This document shows positions 32,901 to 64,000 of a stretch of 64,000 nucleotides of DNA, piece by piece (position 1 is the first letter of the stretch; each line of letters begins with the position of its first letter). The notes below the pieces were generated by a model. The model was given only the letters and a program-made list of their open reading frames with translations. It had not been told where the DNA came from and made no database searches. The stretch spans positions 250,341-314,340 of the forward strand of contig NW_019775545.1 of NCBI RefSeq assembly GCF_001039355.2, written 5' to 3'. A program made the position numbers and the translations under genes. The DNA comes from Lingula anatina (taxonomy: Eukaryota > Brachiopoda > Lingulata > Lingulida > Lingulidae).

Positions 32901-33925
32901 AGGAAATTTACTTTTGAATGTACTTGTGAAAAAAAAGCAGTCCAGGGAATGGTGATAAAAGTCAGAATATTTTTCCATAAAGTGATTACCTTGTTTATAA
33001 AACTTCATTCTTTGTGCACTTTGATGGGAAAAATGCTAAAAATGTCAAACACTACTTTAAAAAATAGCACGGTTCAGTGCAGATGTGAAATTTAAATGTT
33101 AATGTCCTCCTTTCCTTACACAACATAGAGTTTCTCCATAGACTTATATAGCCATCATGTACATTGATATAGACAGCAGCATTGAAGGGTGACTTAGGGC
33201 GCATTCCCATAGATTTTAGATCGAACTATCCCTGTGGGGAGTCTCACTAGATTACTGTCAGATAATCTGGCTTAAATGTCCGTTCCGCCTACTACAGTAA
33301 CAAGCTGTAAGGGGATAATTAACTTTCGTGCCCGCTCGGCCGACAGCTATTTAGCGTGAACCCCCAGGGAGTTAGGTCGATCTAGTTGGATCGATCTAAT
33401 CTCTGGGAATGGGGTCATAGTCTGTGATCTGAGGACACTAGAGTTCACCAAGTACGACTGGACACCAGCTGTTCTTGATTTAAATTTAAATATTTTATAA
33501 TCATTTTTATCACTTGAAATTATATTTATTGTCAGGTCACTTTGGAATTTAGTTTGATCTTTGCCATTGTTAGAGTACAGGGTATAGACCACATGATTGT
33601 AATAATGTCTGGCTCAAATGTCCATTACTAGGAATGCAATCCCAAATGGGCAGATACCTACCTGAAAGTGGTGGTGGTGTATTCATCATCAAATTATGTC
33701 TGCTTTTGTGCTAATGGGGAAGATAAGAGACCACAAATGTCCCACTTGTCTGTGAAATTTCAATGGCACCCATCATGATGAAGGCCTAACTTACCAAAAA
33801 CTGTATTTTGTTTAATTTTAGATGCAGCAGCACCACCGCCGCCACCAGTTGAGTCTTCAGGGGGTGCACCACCACCCCCACCCCCTCCGCCTCCTCCACC
33901 GCCACCGCCGCCTCCGCCAATGTAG
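14910..33925 (+). CDS. WASHC4: WASH complex subunit 4 (SWIP)
   Basis: SWIP belongs to the endosomal WASH complex, which activates Arp2/3 and supports retromer sorting. Conserved blocks are recognisable from the N-terminus ([16 protein letters not shown]) to the C-terminal region ([15 protein letters not shown]). Visible exons: 14910-14967, 15363-15502, 15906-16071, 16407-16474, 16727-16803, [gap exon], 18277-18380, 18661-18781, 19027-19144, 19379-19506, 19760-19920, 20309-20426, 20959-21084, 21382-21489, 22005-22151, 22540-22619, 23040-23145, 23509-23625, 23926-24094, 24558-24712, 25015-25089, 25869-25973, 26369-26503, 26833-26941, 27140-27293, 27455-27518, 27741-27824, 28131-28227, 28427-28521, 28838-28939, 30808-30913, 31120-31182, 33822-33925. 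Every junction keeps phase. The missing exon must be 1 mod 3 in length and, by homology, encodes about 17 residues. The protein is therefore about 1,200 residues, against about 1,170 in vertebrates. The last two exons add a Q7 tract, P5 and P17. Several 5' splice sites are tandemly duplicated. Confidence 0.97.
15464..15655 (+). repeat. Exon-2 end and splice donor in three tandem copies
   Basis: The end of exon 2 (ATGCCTGGGATATGACCC...ACAG|GT, donor at 15503) recurs with the start of its intron twice more. Their donor-like junctions are at 15558 and 15629. The middle copy is internally deleted. Reading past the first donor meets TAG at once, so only the first donor is productive. Confidence 0.9.
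16828..17614. other. Assembly gap (787 N) hiding a WASHC4 exon
   Basis: All bases are N. Phase and homology place one short WASHC4 exon, between the exons ending at 16803 and starting at 18277, in or beside this gap. The gap is bounded on the right by a 30-bp minisatellite. On the left a short echo of the exon-5 end (TATAACAGG at 16819-16827) sits directly beside it. Confidence 0.95.
17615..17826 (+). repeat. 30-bp minisatellite, each unit containing CAG|GTGAGT
   Basis: Seven visible units of 30 bp (TTACAGGTGAGTGGTGAC followed by GGTTCATATCAG) vary only at one G/A site. Each holds a consensus 5' splice site. In the frame required by the next WASHC4 exon the unit is open, giving a 10-residue repeat [10 protein letters not shown]. 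The array runs leftwards into the gap, so its real copy number is unknown. It may be the expanded end of the missing exon. Confidence 0.9.
18039..18205. mobile_element. Foldback/MITE-like inverted repeat in a WASHC4 intron
   Basis: Imperfect inverted arms of about 38 bp (18039-18077 and 18163-18205) share CGGACTAACAGATC-type sequence and ATCAAATATG. They enclose about 85 bp with no coding potential. There is only one copy in the window, so family membership is unproven. Confidence 0.65.
18196..18258. repeat. Short tandem repeat before a WASHC4 acceptor
   Basis: GATGACCTTCA(GATGACCCTAT) motifs repeat two and a half times, ending about 20 bp upstream of the acceptor for the exon at 18277. Confidence 0.85.
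19114..19300 (+). repeat. Exon end and donor in three in-phase tandem copies
   Basis: Units of 66 and 63 bp repeat the exon end (TACCTGAACCAAGTGGAACC...CTAG) with its donor. Donors are at 19145, 19211 and 19274 (GTAATA, GTAATA, GTAATG). The spacings are multiples of three and no stop intervenes, so use of the second or third donor would add 22 or 43 residues without a frameshift. Confidence 0.93.
20444..20612 (+). mobile_element. MITE with CAGGG(G)..GATCCAGAG terminus, copy 1
   Basis: This intronic segment matches the reverse complement of 29739-29911 along about 170 bp. Shared anchors include TATTTTCTGACAG, TTAGATGCCC and TCAATGTAAACT. The terminus here is diverged; the other copy shows the inverted ends better. 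Confidence 0.75.
22081..22300 (+). repeat. Exon end and donor duplicated (127-bp period)
   Basis: CTCTCAATGGACCAGGAACC through the donor and about 20 bp of intron (copy 1 from 22081, donor at 22152) recurs from 22208. The second copy carries a TGA where the exon reads AGAAGA, so it is not coding. Confidence 0.95.
25131..25213. repeat. (TTTA)n low-complexity tract
   Basis: TTTAT-rich tetranucleotide repeat in a WASHC4 intron. Confidence 0.9.
25942..26098 (+). repeat. Exon end and donor in three 55-bp tandem copies
   Basis: Copies start at 25942, 25997 and 26052. Each holds the exon tail (ACCCACGGCAC...ACCACT) followed by GTAAGCATA. Only the first can be used in frame: the 55-bp period shifts frame and reading through reaches TAA. 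Confidence 0.95.
26890..27032 (+). repeat. Exon end and donor duplicated (67-bp period)
   Basis: The tail of the exon ending at 26941 (CCAGAGGGCAACACTTACCT to CAGATAG|GTAGGT) is repeated from 26957, diverged and with a donor-like TAG|GTAGGT near 27013. A fragment of a third start lies at 27026. Confidence 0.88.
29739..29911 (-). mobile_element. MITE with CAGGGG..GATCCAGAGG termini, copy 2
   Basis: This is the reverse-oriented relative of 20444-20612, in a later WASHC4 intron. Read on the minus strand it begins ACAGGGGAGGATCCAGAGG. It ends with an imperfect inverse of that sequence (reverse complement begins CAGGGGCAGATTGAGGCC). It is non-coding. Confidence 0.78.
31183..33821. other. Last WASHC4 intron (2.6 kb)
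   Basis: This intron is much longer than most in the gene. It contains a GATCGA MITE copy (33200-33416) and imperfect ATATGGT(A)-type repeats near 31545-31625. No coding sequence is recognised. Confidence 0.6.
33200..33416. mobile_element. GATCGA MITE, copy 3
   Basis: Termini read GCATTCCCATAGATTTTAGA at 33201 and, inverted, CCCATTCCCAGAGATTAGAT at the right end. The interior (GGGAGTCTCACTAGATTACT...CAGCTATTTAGCGTGAACCC) matches copies at 13.66, 14.05 and 42.0 kb. It is non-coding. Confidence 0.85.
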
Positions 33926-34850
33926 ATTGTCAGCTGACCATGAGGACTGGACGTATTATTACAGGACAAAGTGCTCATATCCCTAAGTGCATTGTTGCAA
34001 TAAGTTGATATATCCTGGTTTGTGCTGATGAAAAATAATATAAATATAAAAATATGCTAGAAAAATATCAAATTTTGAAAGATGAATTTATTGACAGTTA
34101 ATGTGTTTACTGTCACAAAGGTGCTTATGCTCTAAGAACTAGACATTTATATCCAAGGTATCACATTGTTGATAGTTAATTTAATGGACATAGAATTACA
34201 AGAGGTAAATGAACTTTGATAATTAACATTTATTATTAATTATTTAAAATGTCACATGTTCTGGTGTAACTTTTGCACCAACAGCTTATAATTGGCATAT
34301 CTTTTGGGTCATTACAAACTGATGTACCAGAAGTTTGATATTTATGGACAGCACAGATGTCATCTCATATTGTCTCTTTACACTGAGGTCCTCAGCTGTG
34401 AAGTCACTGAATCAGAGCTTGGAGACTTGTGTACTGAAATGAGGTACCGGTATTTGAGTAGCAGTTATTCATAGATATTATAGAGCTAAATGAATACCAT
34501 AGATTATATTAGTTGGTTTCTTATGGCCGAGATAAACAGTTATTTCATGTTGATTCTTGTCTATATTGAAGAATTTTAAGTGGTGCTTTAATATTGCCCA
34601 CATCTTGATTAACATATTTATATATTGTGTGGAATGTTGTCTTATAAACCATGTTTCTTTTTTTATCATTTTGAGACAAAAATATCATTTATATTGACAG
34701 TCATGTAATTATTTTAAAATATATGGTCAAGTAAAAATGCATACGGTTATCAATGAAAATTACTACTATCTCATAAAGAAGGATTCTATTTTTACTATGA
34801 TTGTAATGGATCTGTATTATATTACACTGTATTACTGAAGCTACATATGA

Positions 34851-34967
34851 AATAAAACTTGTTGATGTACATGTACATGTATCAGAAAATATGGCAATAA
34901 TTGAATAAAAGGAAGAAAAATAATGAACAGGTGTTAAATTGCATAATTGAATAATGTCTGAAATAAA
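34851..34967 (+). terminator. Three candidate WASHC4 poly(A) signals
   Basis: AATAAA occurs at 34851-34856, 34904-34909 and 34962-34967, giving a 3' untranslated region of about 0.95-1.05 kb after the stop at 33925. No downstream gene on this strand begins before 36 kb. Confidence 0.55.
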
Positions 34968-34989
34968 CTTGTGATTGATAAACAGTTTT

Positions 34990-36080
34990 TCATTCTCTGC
35001 TTCTCTCTTGCTGATAATTTTTTAATTATTCAGAAGCCCTCAGCAATTGTTTTATTATTATTATCAAACTTGCAACCCGAGGGTTAGATAATTACAATCA
35101 TTGCATCATAGTTGAATAAAACCAATAGTGAGTAAGAATAAAGGAATGTTAAAAGACATGTAAACAAATTTAAAAAGTCACGCATTGTTCATTTGGTTTA
35201 ATTGTAGGTCTTTTGAATGTCTCCTGTTCCCTTAATGAATATTTGACATTTTGTGTTGGTTGTAAAAGATAATGCAATCTATGATCCATTTCATTTGATA
35301 TCCTAATAAACAATTTTTTGCATGCATTGAGCCTTCTTTCACTCAGTAGTTCAAGTTTACTATGTTCACAAGCAGTGTCAAAATCAGGATAAATTATCTT
35401 AAGAGCTCTTTCTTGAGACGTTTTCTACTAGGGCAGTCAATTCATTTGTTAACCCGAAAAACAGGGGCACCATATTCTAAAACTGACCGTTTTCCAGCAC
35501 TCTTCATTTACTTACCGATTTTCTCGGCTGAAACTGATTGAACTGTTATGTGCATTCATTGTCTATTCATTTTACTTTCACGACACCAAATAAGTGACAA
35601 ATGCTTTAAAACCTGTAAAAAGTCAAATGCAAGAAGAAAAGTGGGATGTACTGTATGTTTTAAGGCAAAAAAAATCTAATCTTATCCATGACAATATAAA
35701 AAGCATATGTAATACAATATCTTAAACAATAGTTATACATCTGTAAACTAATACTCCCAAGTAACATAAATAATACAAGAACCATCTCGTTGGGGTTTTG
35801 TTGAATGATAAATGTATTAGGTTTTCAAGTCTTAAAAAGGTCAAATTAAACAGCATATCTATTGACATTTAAAAGCGTGCATCTGTTTATTATTATTTTA
35901 TCTGGTGACCCTTTACAATTATATTACATCAAAGCCTTTTTAGTTTGTTAAAGACTTGAGAAAATAGGTCTGAAGCGTCATGTTTAGAAAGCCTGCCACG
36001 CTGCTGTTTATAGAGTGGCCCATTTGTTTATTTTACGACTATAACGACAATACAGGTGCGTGCTACTTTTCGGCATCAAG
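34990..36080. other. Intergenic region between WASHC4 and MAGI
   Basis: I see no supported gene, RNA or recognisable transposon. Confidence 0.5.
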
Positions 36081-36086
36081 ACAGTA

Positions 36087-36097
36087 GCGCATGCGCA
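36087..36097 (+). promoter_or_regulatory. NRF-1-like palindrome in MAGI upstream region
   Basis: GCGCATGCGCA lies about 260 bp upstream of the MAGI start codon in locally CpG-richer DNA. It matches the NRF-1 consensus, which is characteristic of animal TATA-less promoters. Function is inferred from the motif. Confidence 0.4.
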
Positions 36098-36358
36098 GTT
36101 AAAGGCATCAACACTCCATCGATTTAAATTTTAGCGGAAAGTGCGAATTCCATCAAGAATTCCTGCAAATTTCTAGGAAATATCGACTCAAACATGACAT
36201 CGATGGAGTCTGTATAAACCGACCAGTATGGATTTGTGCAGTATTCTTAGCATTTTCTTTACAACAGGGTGAATTTTAACACGACAACTCGAGCGTCGTC
36301 CATGTGGAATGTTTATGATCAGTCTTGGTGCAGCATGTGATATTTACTCGTTATATCG

Positions 36359-58946
<22,588 letters not shown>

Positions 58947-61900
58947 GTATGTTACCCTACATTCTTGTATTTATGTTGCATTTCCCATTCAAACCATGTG
59001 CCTTACTACAAGTAGATTGCAGTAGGTGAGATTACATCACAGCTAGCACAATCATTGCCTCAGCTACTTTGTTTCACATTGCAGCAGTTTCTGCAGCCAA
59101 TAGTATCACCTTGATTGGTTTTGATTTCACCTCATCTCACTCATTTTTTCATAAGATCATTTAATTCACTGACTTCATGAAATTGCTGTTATTATAATTT
59201 CATCTCAACTTGCACCGTGTCATCTGTTTAAAATCAGGCCAATGTCCAGTTTTCTTCTCAGAATCTTTTTGCCTGTTGAAATCCTTCTGATTTAGATCAA
59301 GATGCTCTCGTAAAAAAAAAAAAATTGGTTTTGTTTATAAAAAACTACAAAGAGTTCAAGAAAAATATTTTGTAAAAAAGATGTTGTAAAGAGGAAAATT
59401 CACTGAACAGGCCTTGAGTCTTTGATTGCGTTAGATGAGAACTGGTCTCAACCAGCGCAATGATAATCAAAACAGATCACACAGCTGGGCATGTTCAGCA
59501 TCCACAGTGATACTGTAATAATAAAGACCACATCCCAGAGGTTTTATCAAGTCTCGGTGTTTTCGTTTCTGACAGCTGTGTTTATGCACCTGGATTTCCA
59601 GGAATCTGGGATTTCCGGGAATGTGATATGTTATCCCTGGGAAGTCAATCTCAGTGCTCAGGTGCTAGTTGTGGTGCTGGGAAGTATGGGAGGTATGCTA
59701 AGAGGAAATACCTGGCTTGCTTCATTGAGGTGTTTACACTTTTGGTGAATAATTAATATGTGAGGGCACGCACGTGTGTTCGCAGTCACTTTCATATTTA
59801 TGATAAATAATGAATACTGTCTTTTATTGTATGCCTAGTGTTATGTGTGTATTTATAATTGTCTTGAATTTTATTTGTTTTATGATAGAAGAAAATATGC
59901 ATCTTTTTCAGTCAATGTGTAAACTTTGAATTGGACATTCATGCAGCTGTATTTTTTCTTATTTCCAGAATTATTATATTTCATAGCTTTTCTTTGTTCT
60001 CCTTAAATGTCATAATAAAAATTCCATTTGTTATTGAAATGACACATGTTTAACCTTTGAAATGACACATTTGGCACGAAGTACTGAAAGAATTCAGCCA
60101 CTTCAGCAAACTGCAGTGTATTCTATTCCTTACACTATTCACTAGGGGTATTTGATTTTTTTTTCCTACAACTGACAATTTTTCCAGTTCTGTGTCCTGG
60201 CAGTTCAGTGACCTTGTCTCAGTTGCTCAGGGACAGATGAAATGTTCATGCTTAATGGAACATGAACTGGTAATCTTTGTGTCTAACAAACAGTTAACAA
60301 ATAACAAGAAGTGGCTTTGTTCTGCCTCCAGGATGAGAGGTTTATCTGGAAAACTTCTTCCTGGAAAAGTTTATGGTCTAGATCATCCCAATCGGCAAAT
60401 GACACAGCAAACTCTAAAATCACATAAGCTGTGTATGTGGGAAGTGTGTATTGCGTAGCTGCATGTGTATTTTTTAAACTGATATAAATATTTAATTTTC
60501 GGTAGGAAATATTACATGTTGCTCATTATCAGGTTTTACACAGGTGAAAGTGCAAAGCAAAAGGCATTAAAAACCTCTTTACAGAGGATTGAAATATTGG
60601 TGAAACTCGTATGATAACAGTTGCTGACAGTTCCAGTCTATGTGAATGTACTGTTTTTGATGTGAACTGAAGACCAACTGAATTGAATGAAGTAGAAAAG
60701 GGTGATCCAAATTGATGTTGATATGTCATGTTGTATTAACTGATAATGGTTACTGCATGGAAACACTTCTCCAAATTATCAAATATTGATGCAATAACAA
60801 GTGAAAAAATTGGCAGAATGTGACAGTGCAGTCCAAATAGTTAATGTATTGTATCTAAGGGTAGAGCATAAGCATAGAGATTATAATAAATATCATGGGA
60901 TATAAATATAGATTATAATACCCTCAGGAAATTCAAGCCACTTAAGTTGATACTAATGGAACTAGCTGGTATGAAATTTGCTGAACACTAGATATTCAAT
61001 TTGTTAAAATAGATGATCATTTAGATCTCAGACAGTAAGCAGATAATAGTGTCTATGAACATTACTTAGGAGACCAGTAGTGATACCAGTGGAACAAACA
61101 GCAGTAATGGAAGCTGAAGTTAATGTAATACCAGGCTTTACTATCTCATTACCAAGAAGACTTCAGGGAATTATACTTTAAATAGCTGTTTGAGAGGGAG
61201 GAGTGGATAATTTTCAGTTAAAAGCCAGAAAATTTACTAACAATATTGAGCAACAGAGTAATTGCTTTACAGGAGAAGTGGGAGGCAGTTTTACTCCCTC
61301 ATTGAAATTGTGTCTGGCAGTTTAAGTAAAGAACTCATGAATAAATTGAGCAATCTTCAAAATAGTTCTAAATTTGGATGATATAAAGGGATATTTGAGG
61401 AGATAAATGCTCAGGATGATGGAGAGCATCTTATTAAGTTGACACTTCAGCTGTTTAATACTCCAAGAGATAGATATTTGAATTGCTAGAAGGGAAATTA
61501 TGATTATAGAATTATTCCCTGGAAATAAAGAATCAACCGGATTCAGCTCATTGGAGCAAGGTGGCACTGTAGTATGTAGGAGAAAGTAAATTATTCATTG
61601 TTTTTTTTTTTAATTGATTTTTTAATGGTAATTAAAACATTCAACAGTATCAGTGAAGTTGAGATGGCCCAGGATAGCTGCAGAAGCTTGTTTCAAACAA
61701 TTCTTCATAATCTGTGGTTTTTTATGAAATAAAATAAACATTTTCTGGACTCCTCACTGGCTGATAAGTTTATTTGAATATTAGGTATATTGTTTTGGGG
61801 CAAGAGGAACACACAAAGCAAGCTCTGTGTTGTCACAATAGATCTTCTAGTCTTGTAATTGGAATATGTCCATAAGGACTGGAAAGAGATGCATTATTTC

Positions 61901-64000
61901 TTCAGTCTGGTTCATCATCAGGTTGACGTGACATTTGACACCATTTAGACAGTCAAAAAAAGAGAATAAAACAGCTTGACACTGACATATGTCACATATG
62001 TGACAATGCATGGAGAAATGGCAGACGTCTCTTTGATATTGGACAAAGACAGGTGAAACTTGGGGGGTGAGCTTAGCGTTTGAAGGGGGCGACAGCAGGT
62101 GCAACTAAGCAGCCAATCCGGAGAGTGTCAGATGACAAGTTCGACATACTTTTAGATGATGATGTGTTTTATTTGTATCAGGTTGATAGATGTAGTTTAT
62201 CAAAGTGACTGTATTATAATATAAGTTTTTGTATAGCTGTCAGAAGAATGTAGTTATTGTAAGTGATCCTATAGATTGTCAAATTTTTCTTAATGCAATT
62301 GACGTCAATGCAATTTGCTACAATTAAAGAGATTGATATGTTAACTTTGGACAAGAAGTAGAATGCATGTAAAATTCAGTAAGCAGTGGTTTTATGGGAA
62401 ATCATTCAAAGAATGGCAGTAAAATTCTTAATTGCAGAAAAAAAAAAATCTGGAGTTTATAAGGAATTTAGTTGACAACTAATTTAAATTGACATGAATA
62501 TATCTTGTGTAAGACTTACCTGAAGGGGCTAAGAGAAAATGAAATATGTTAAGTCAGTTATTTACAAGATAATTGAGAATTACTTTACATACATCTGTAT
62601 GCTGAACTAATGTCTAAATTGGCATATTAAATTAAATTAAATTAAATTAACTTTGATGTGGGTGTAATTCTCCAGATACTTATGTGATACACGTATTCCT
62701 GTCATTATACAAACTTTAATCTGGGTGGTTGCCGTCCAGAGATGACCCGTTGATGACCATGAGTGACCAGTGGTGACCGGAGCTCTATGGTACAGGGGTG
62801 TGACCACTGGCTACCTGTACAGTTTAATAGCCATTATTAGGGGGTATTAGAACCCAGGTATTAAGTCCTGTCTCTCTGCAATAGCTGGTATTAAGAGGAG
62901 ATTAAGGTACCTGTGTTATCATTGTAAGACCTGGTTGGCCTTATGCAGGTATGTGGGGGGGGGGGATGAAGTTGTTGTCATATTAATATCTGTAAGAATT
63001 CAGTATCTCTTGCCGTAGGTTGTTTTTTAGGGGGTGATGGCGTTCAGCAATTTTACCCAGGACCATTTATCTAGATAGAGCTTATTCTAGAAAGTTAAAG
63101 CTATCCCTTTTCTGGACAAGAGTTATTTAAAGAGATAATGACCTAATAGAAACAGAGCCAAGCACTATCTGTGGGCTGTCAGAGACAAGGCCATCACTGA
63201 TTTTTTTCCCAGATAAAGACTTCAACCACTAGTTGTAGACAGAGGGACATTGTGGCCCAGTTGTTGTTTAGTATTGATATTGTTGTTGGTGGTAGTAGCA
63301 GGCGTTGGTGGACTGGCCACGAAATGCACGACGTTCTGAGAAGACTTGCGACTGTGGAAGATTTGAACATCCTCTCCCAGCTAGGTGAGAGAGAATTTGC
63401 TAGTGACTCCTCCTCTGAGATATATTTTTATAACTCATCATAAACTTGAAAACATTTGACTTAATGTTAGTATGTGCATGAACAGTACTAAAGATTTGGT
63501 TATTAAGTTTGGAGTTTTAAGATGTGTACATAGATCTTTTTACAACATATTTAAAAGGGTGACAACTTTCAGAAATGTCTTGCTGGCCCATTGATCAATT
63601 CCCGTCAAAGAAAGGCTATTGTGATTTTTTTAAAACTTAAAGCCTCACAAAAAGTTGATGCAAGCTAAGTGAATAGCAGGATTGAAGTTGACAATGAAAT
63701 CCCTTCAAAAAGTGTTTCTGCAGACAGGTAAGAGGAGTTCAGGAGACAAAGTAGTCCCTGCTGAGGGGATCATACATTCTGAAAAAGTAGCAGGAGCTAA
63801 ACTGACAAAGGACTTTTGAAAAAAGAAAAAAAAGTTTATGCAGTAAGCCAGTAGCGAGCAGAAGTTACTTCAACAAAGAAATCAGCAGTAAAGTTTTTAT
63901 ATGCACAGGTAGCAGAAGTTCAGAATAACAATGGCTGTGTTTTTGTCTGTGTGTGCGTGTCTCCTGTGGAGTAAAAGTTCACTGTTATATCTTCACAACA
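58947..64000. other. MAGI intron 6, open at window end
   Basis: No exon resembling WW2 or the following PDZ domains is found, so the intron exceeds 5 kb. It contains an (ATTAA)n tract at 62625-62651 and a short G run near 62957-62966. Remaining open frames are short and featureless. Confidence 0.55.

Noticed and set aside
33760-33978. Minus-strand polyglycine open frame
   Set aside because: It is the complement of the WASHC4 polyproline exon.
63252-63443. 63-codon open frame as MAGI WW2 or a separate gene
   Set aside because: No WW signature (no paired Trp spacing or GYYW-type core) and no matching splice phase.

Overview
The window is AT-rich, intron-rich animal nuclear DNA. It has GT-AG introns, dispersed small inverted-repeat transposons, microsatellites and three runs of N (787, 292 and 1 base). 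The conserved genes are metazoan. The homeobox gene and the transposon types suggest a spiralian invertebrate, most likely a mollusc. That placement is an inference; no species marker was found.

Layout: (1) 1545-5414, plus strand: a six-exon gene for a 784-residue serine hydrolase of the beta-lactamase/LACTB (peptidase S12) type, with an unusual C-terminal repeat region. (2) 5598-7261: a complete but dead Tc1-like transposon with a TA target duplication, inserted just downstream. (3) 7826-10116, minus strand: a three-exon PRD-class homeobox gene (392 residues) with an N-terminal octapeptide/eh1-like repression motif and a TATA box. (4) About 10.3-14.9 kb: non-coding DNA with a perfect hairpin and a tandemly duplicated miniature transposon. 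(5) 14910-33925, plus strand: WASHC4 (SWIP), a subunit of the endosomal WASH actin-nucleation-promoting complex. 32 exons are visible and at least one lies in an assembly gap. (6) 36359 to beyond the window, plus strand: the 5' part of a MAGI-family scaffold gene (PDZ0, guanylate-kinase-like, first WW domain) spread over at least 22 kb. The window ends inside its sixth visible intron.

The genes are independent eukaryotic transcription units, so no operon logic applies. WASHC4 acts in endosomal actin and retromer sorting; MAGI acts at cell junctions.

The most unusual pattern is in WASHC4. At five well-supported exon ends, and probably at a further gap-associated site, the last part of the exon plus the start of the intron, including the 5' splice site, is tandemly duplicated or triplicated. 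At 19.1-19.3 kb three consecutive donor sites are in the same reading phase. At 17.6-17.8 kb a 30-bp minisatellite carries a consensus donor in every unit and stays open. WASHC4 also has a C-terminal polyglutamine and polyproline tail that I do not know from vertebrate SWIP.

Five families of small non-autonomous DNA transposons are recognisable by comparing copies or arms inside the window, including a Mutator-like foldback element with 9-bp target-site duplications.
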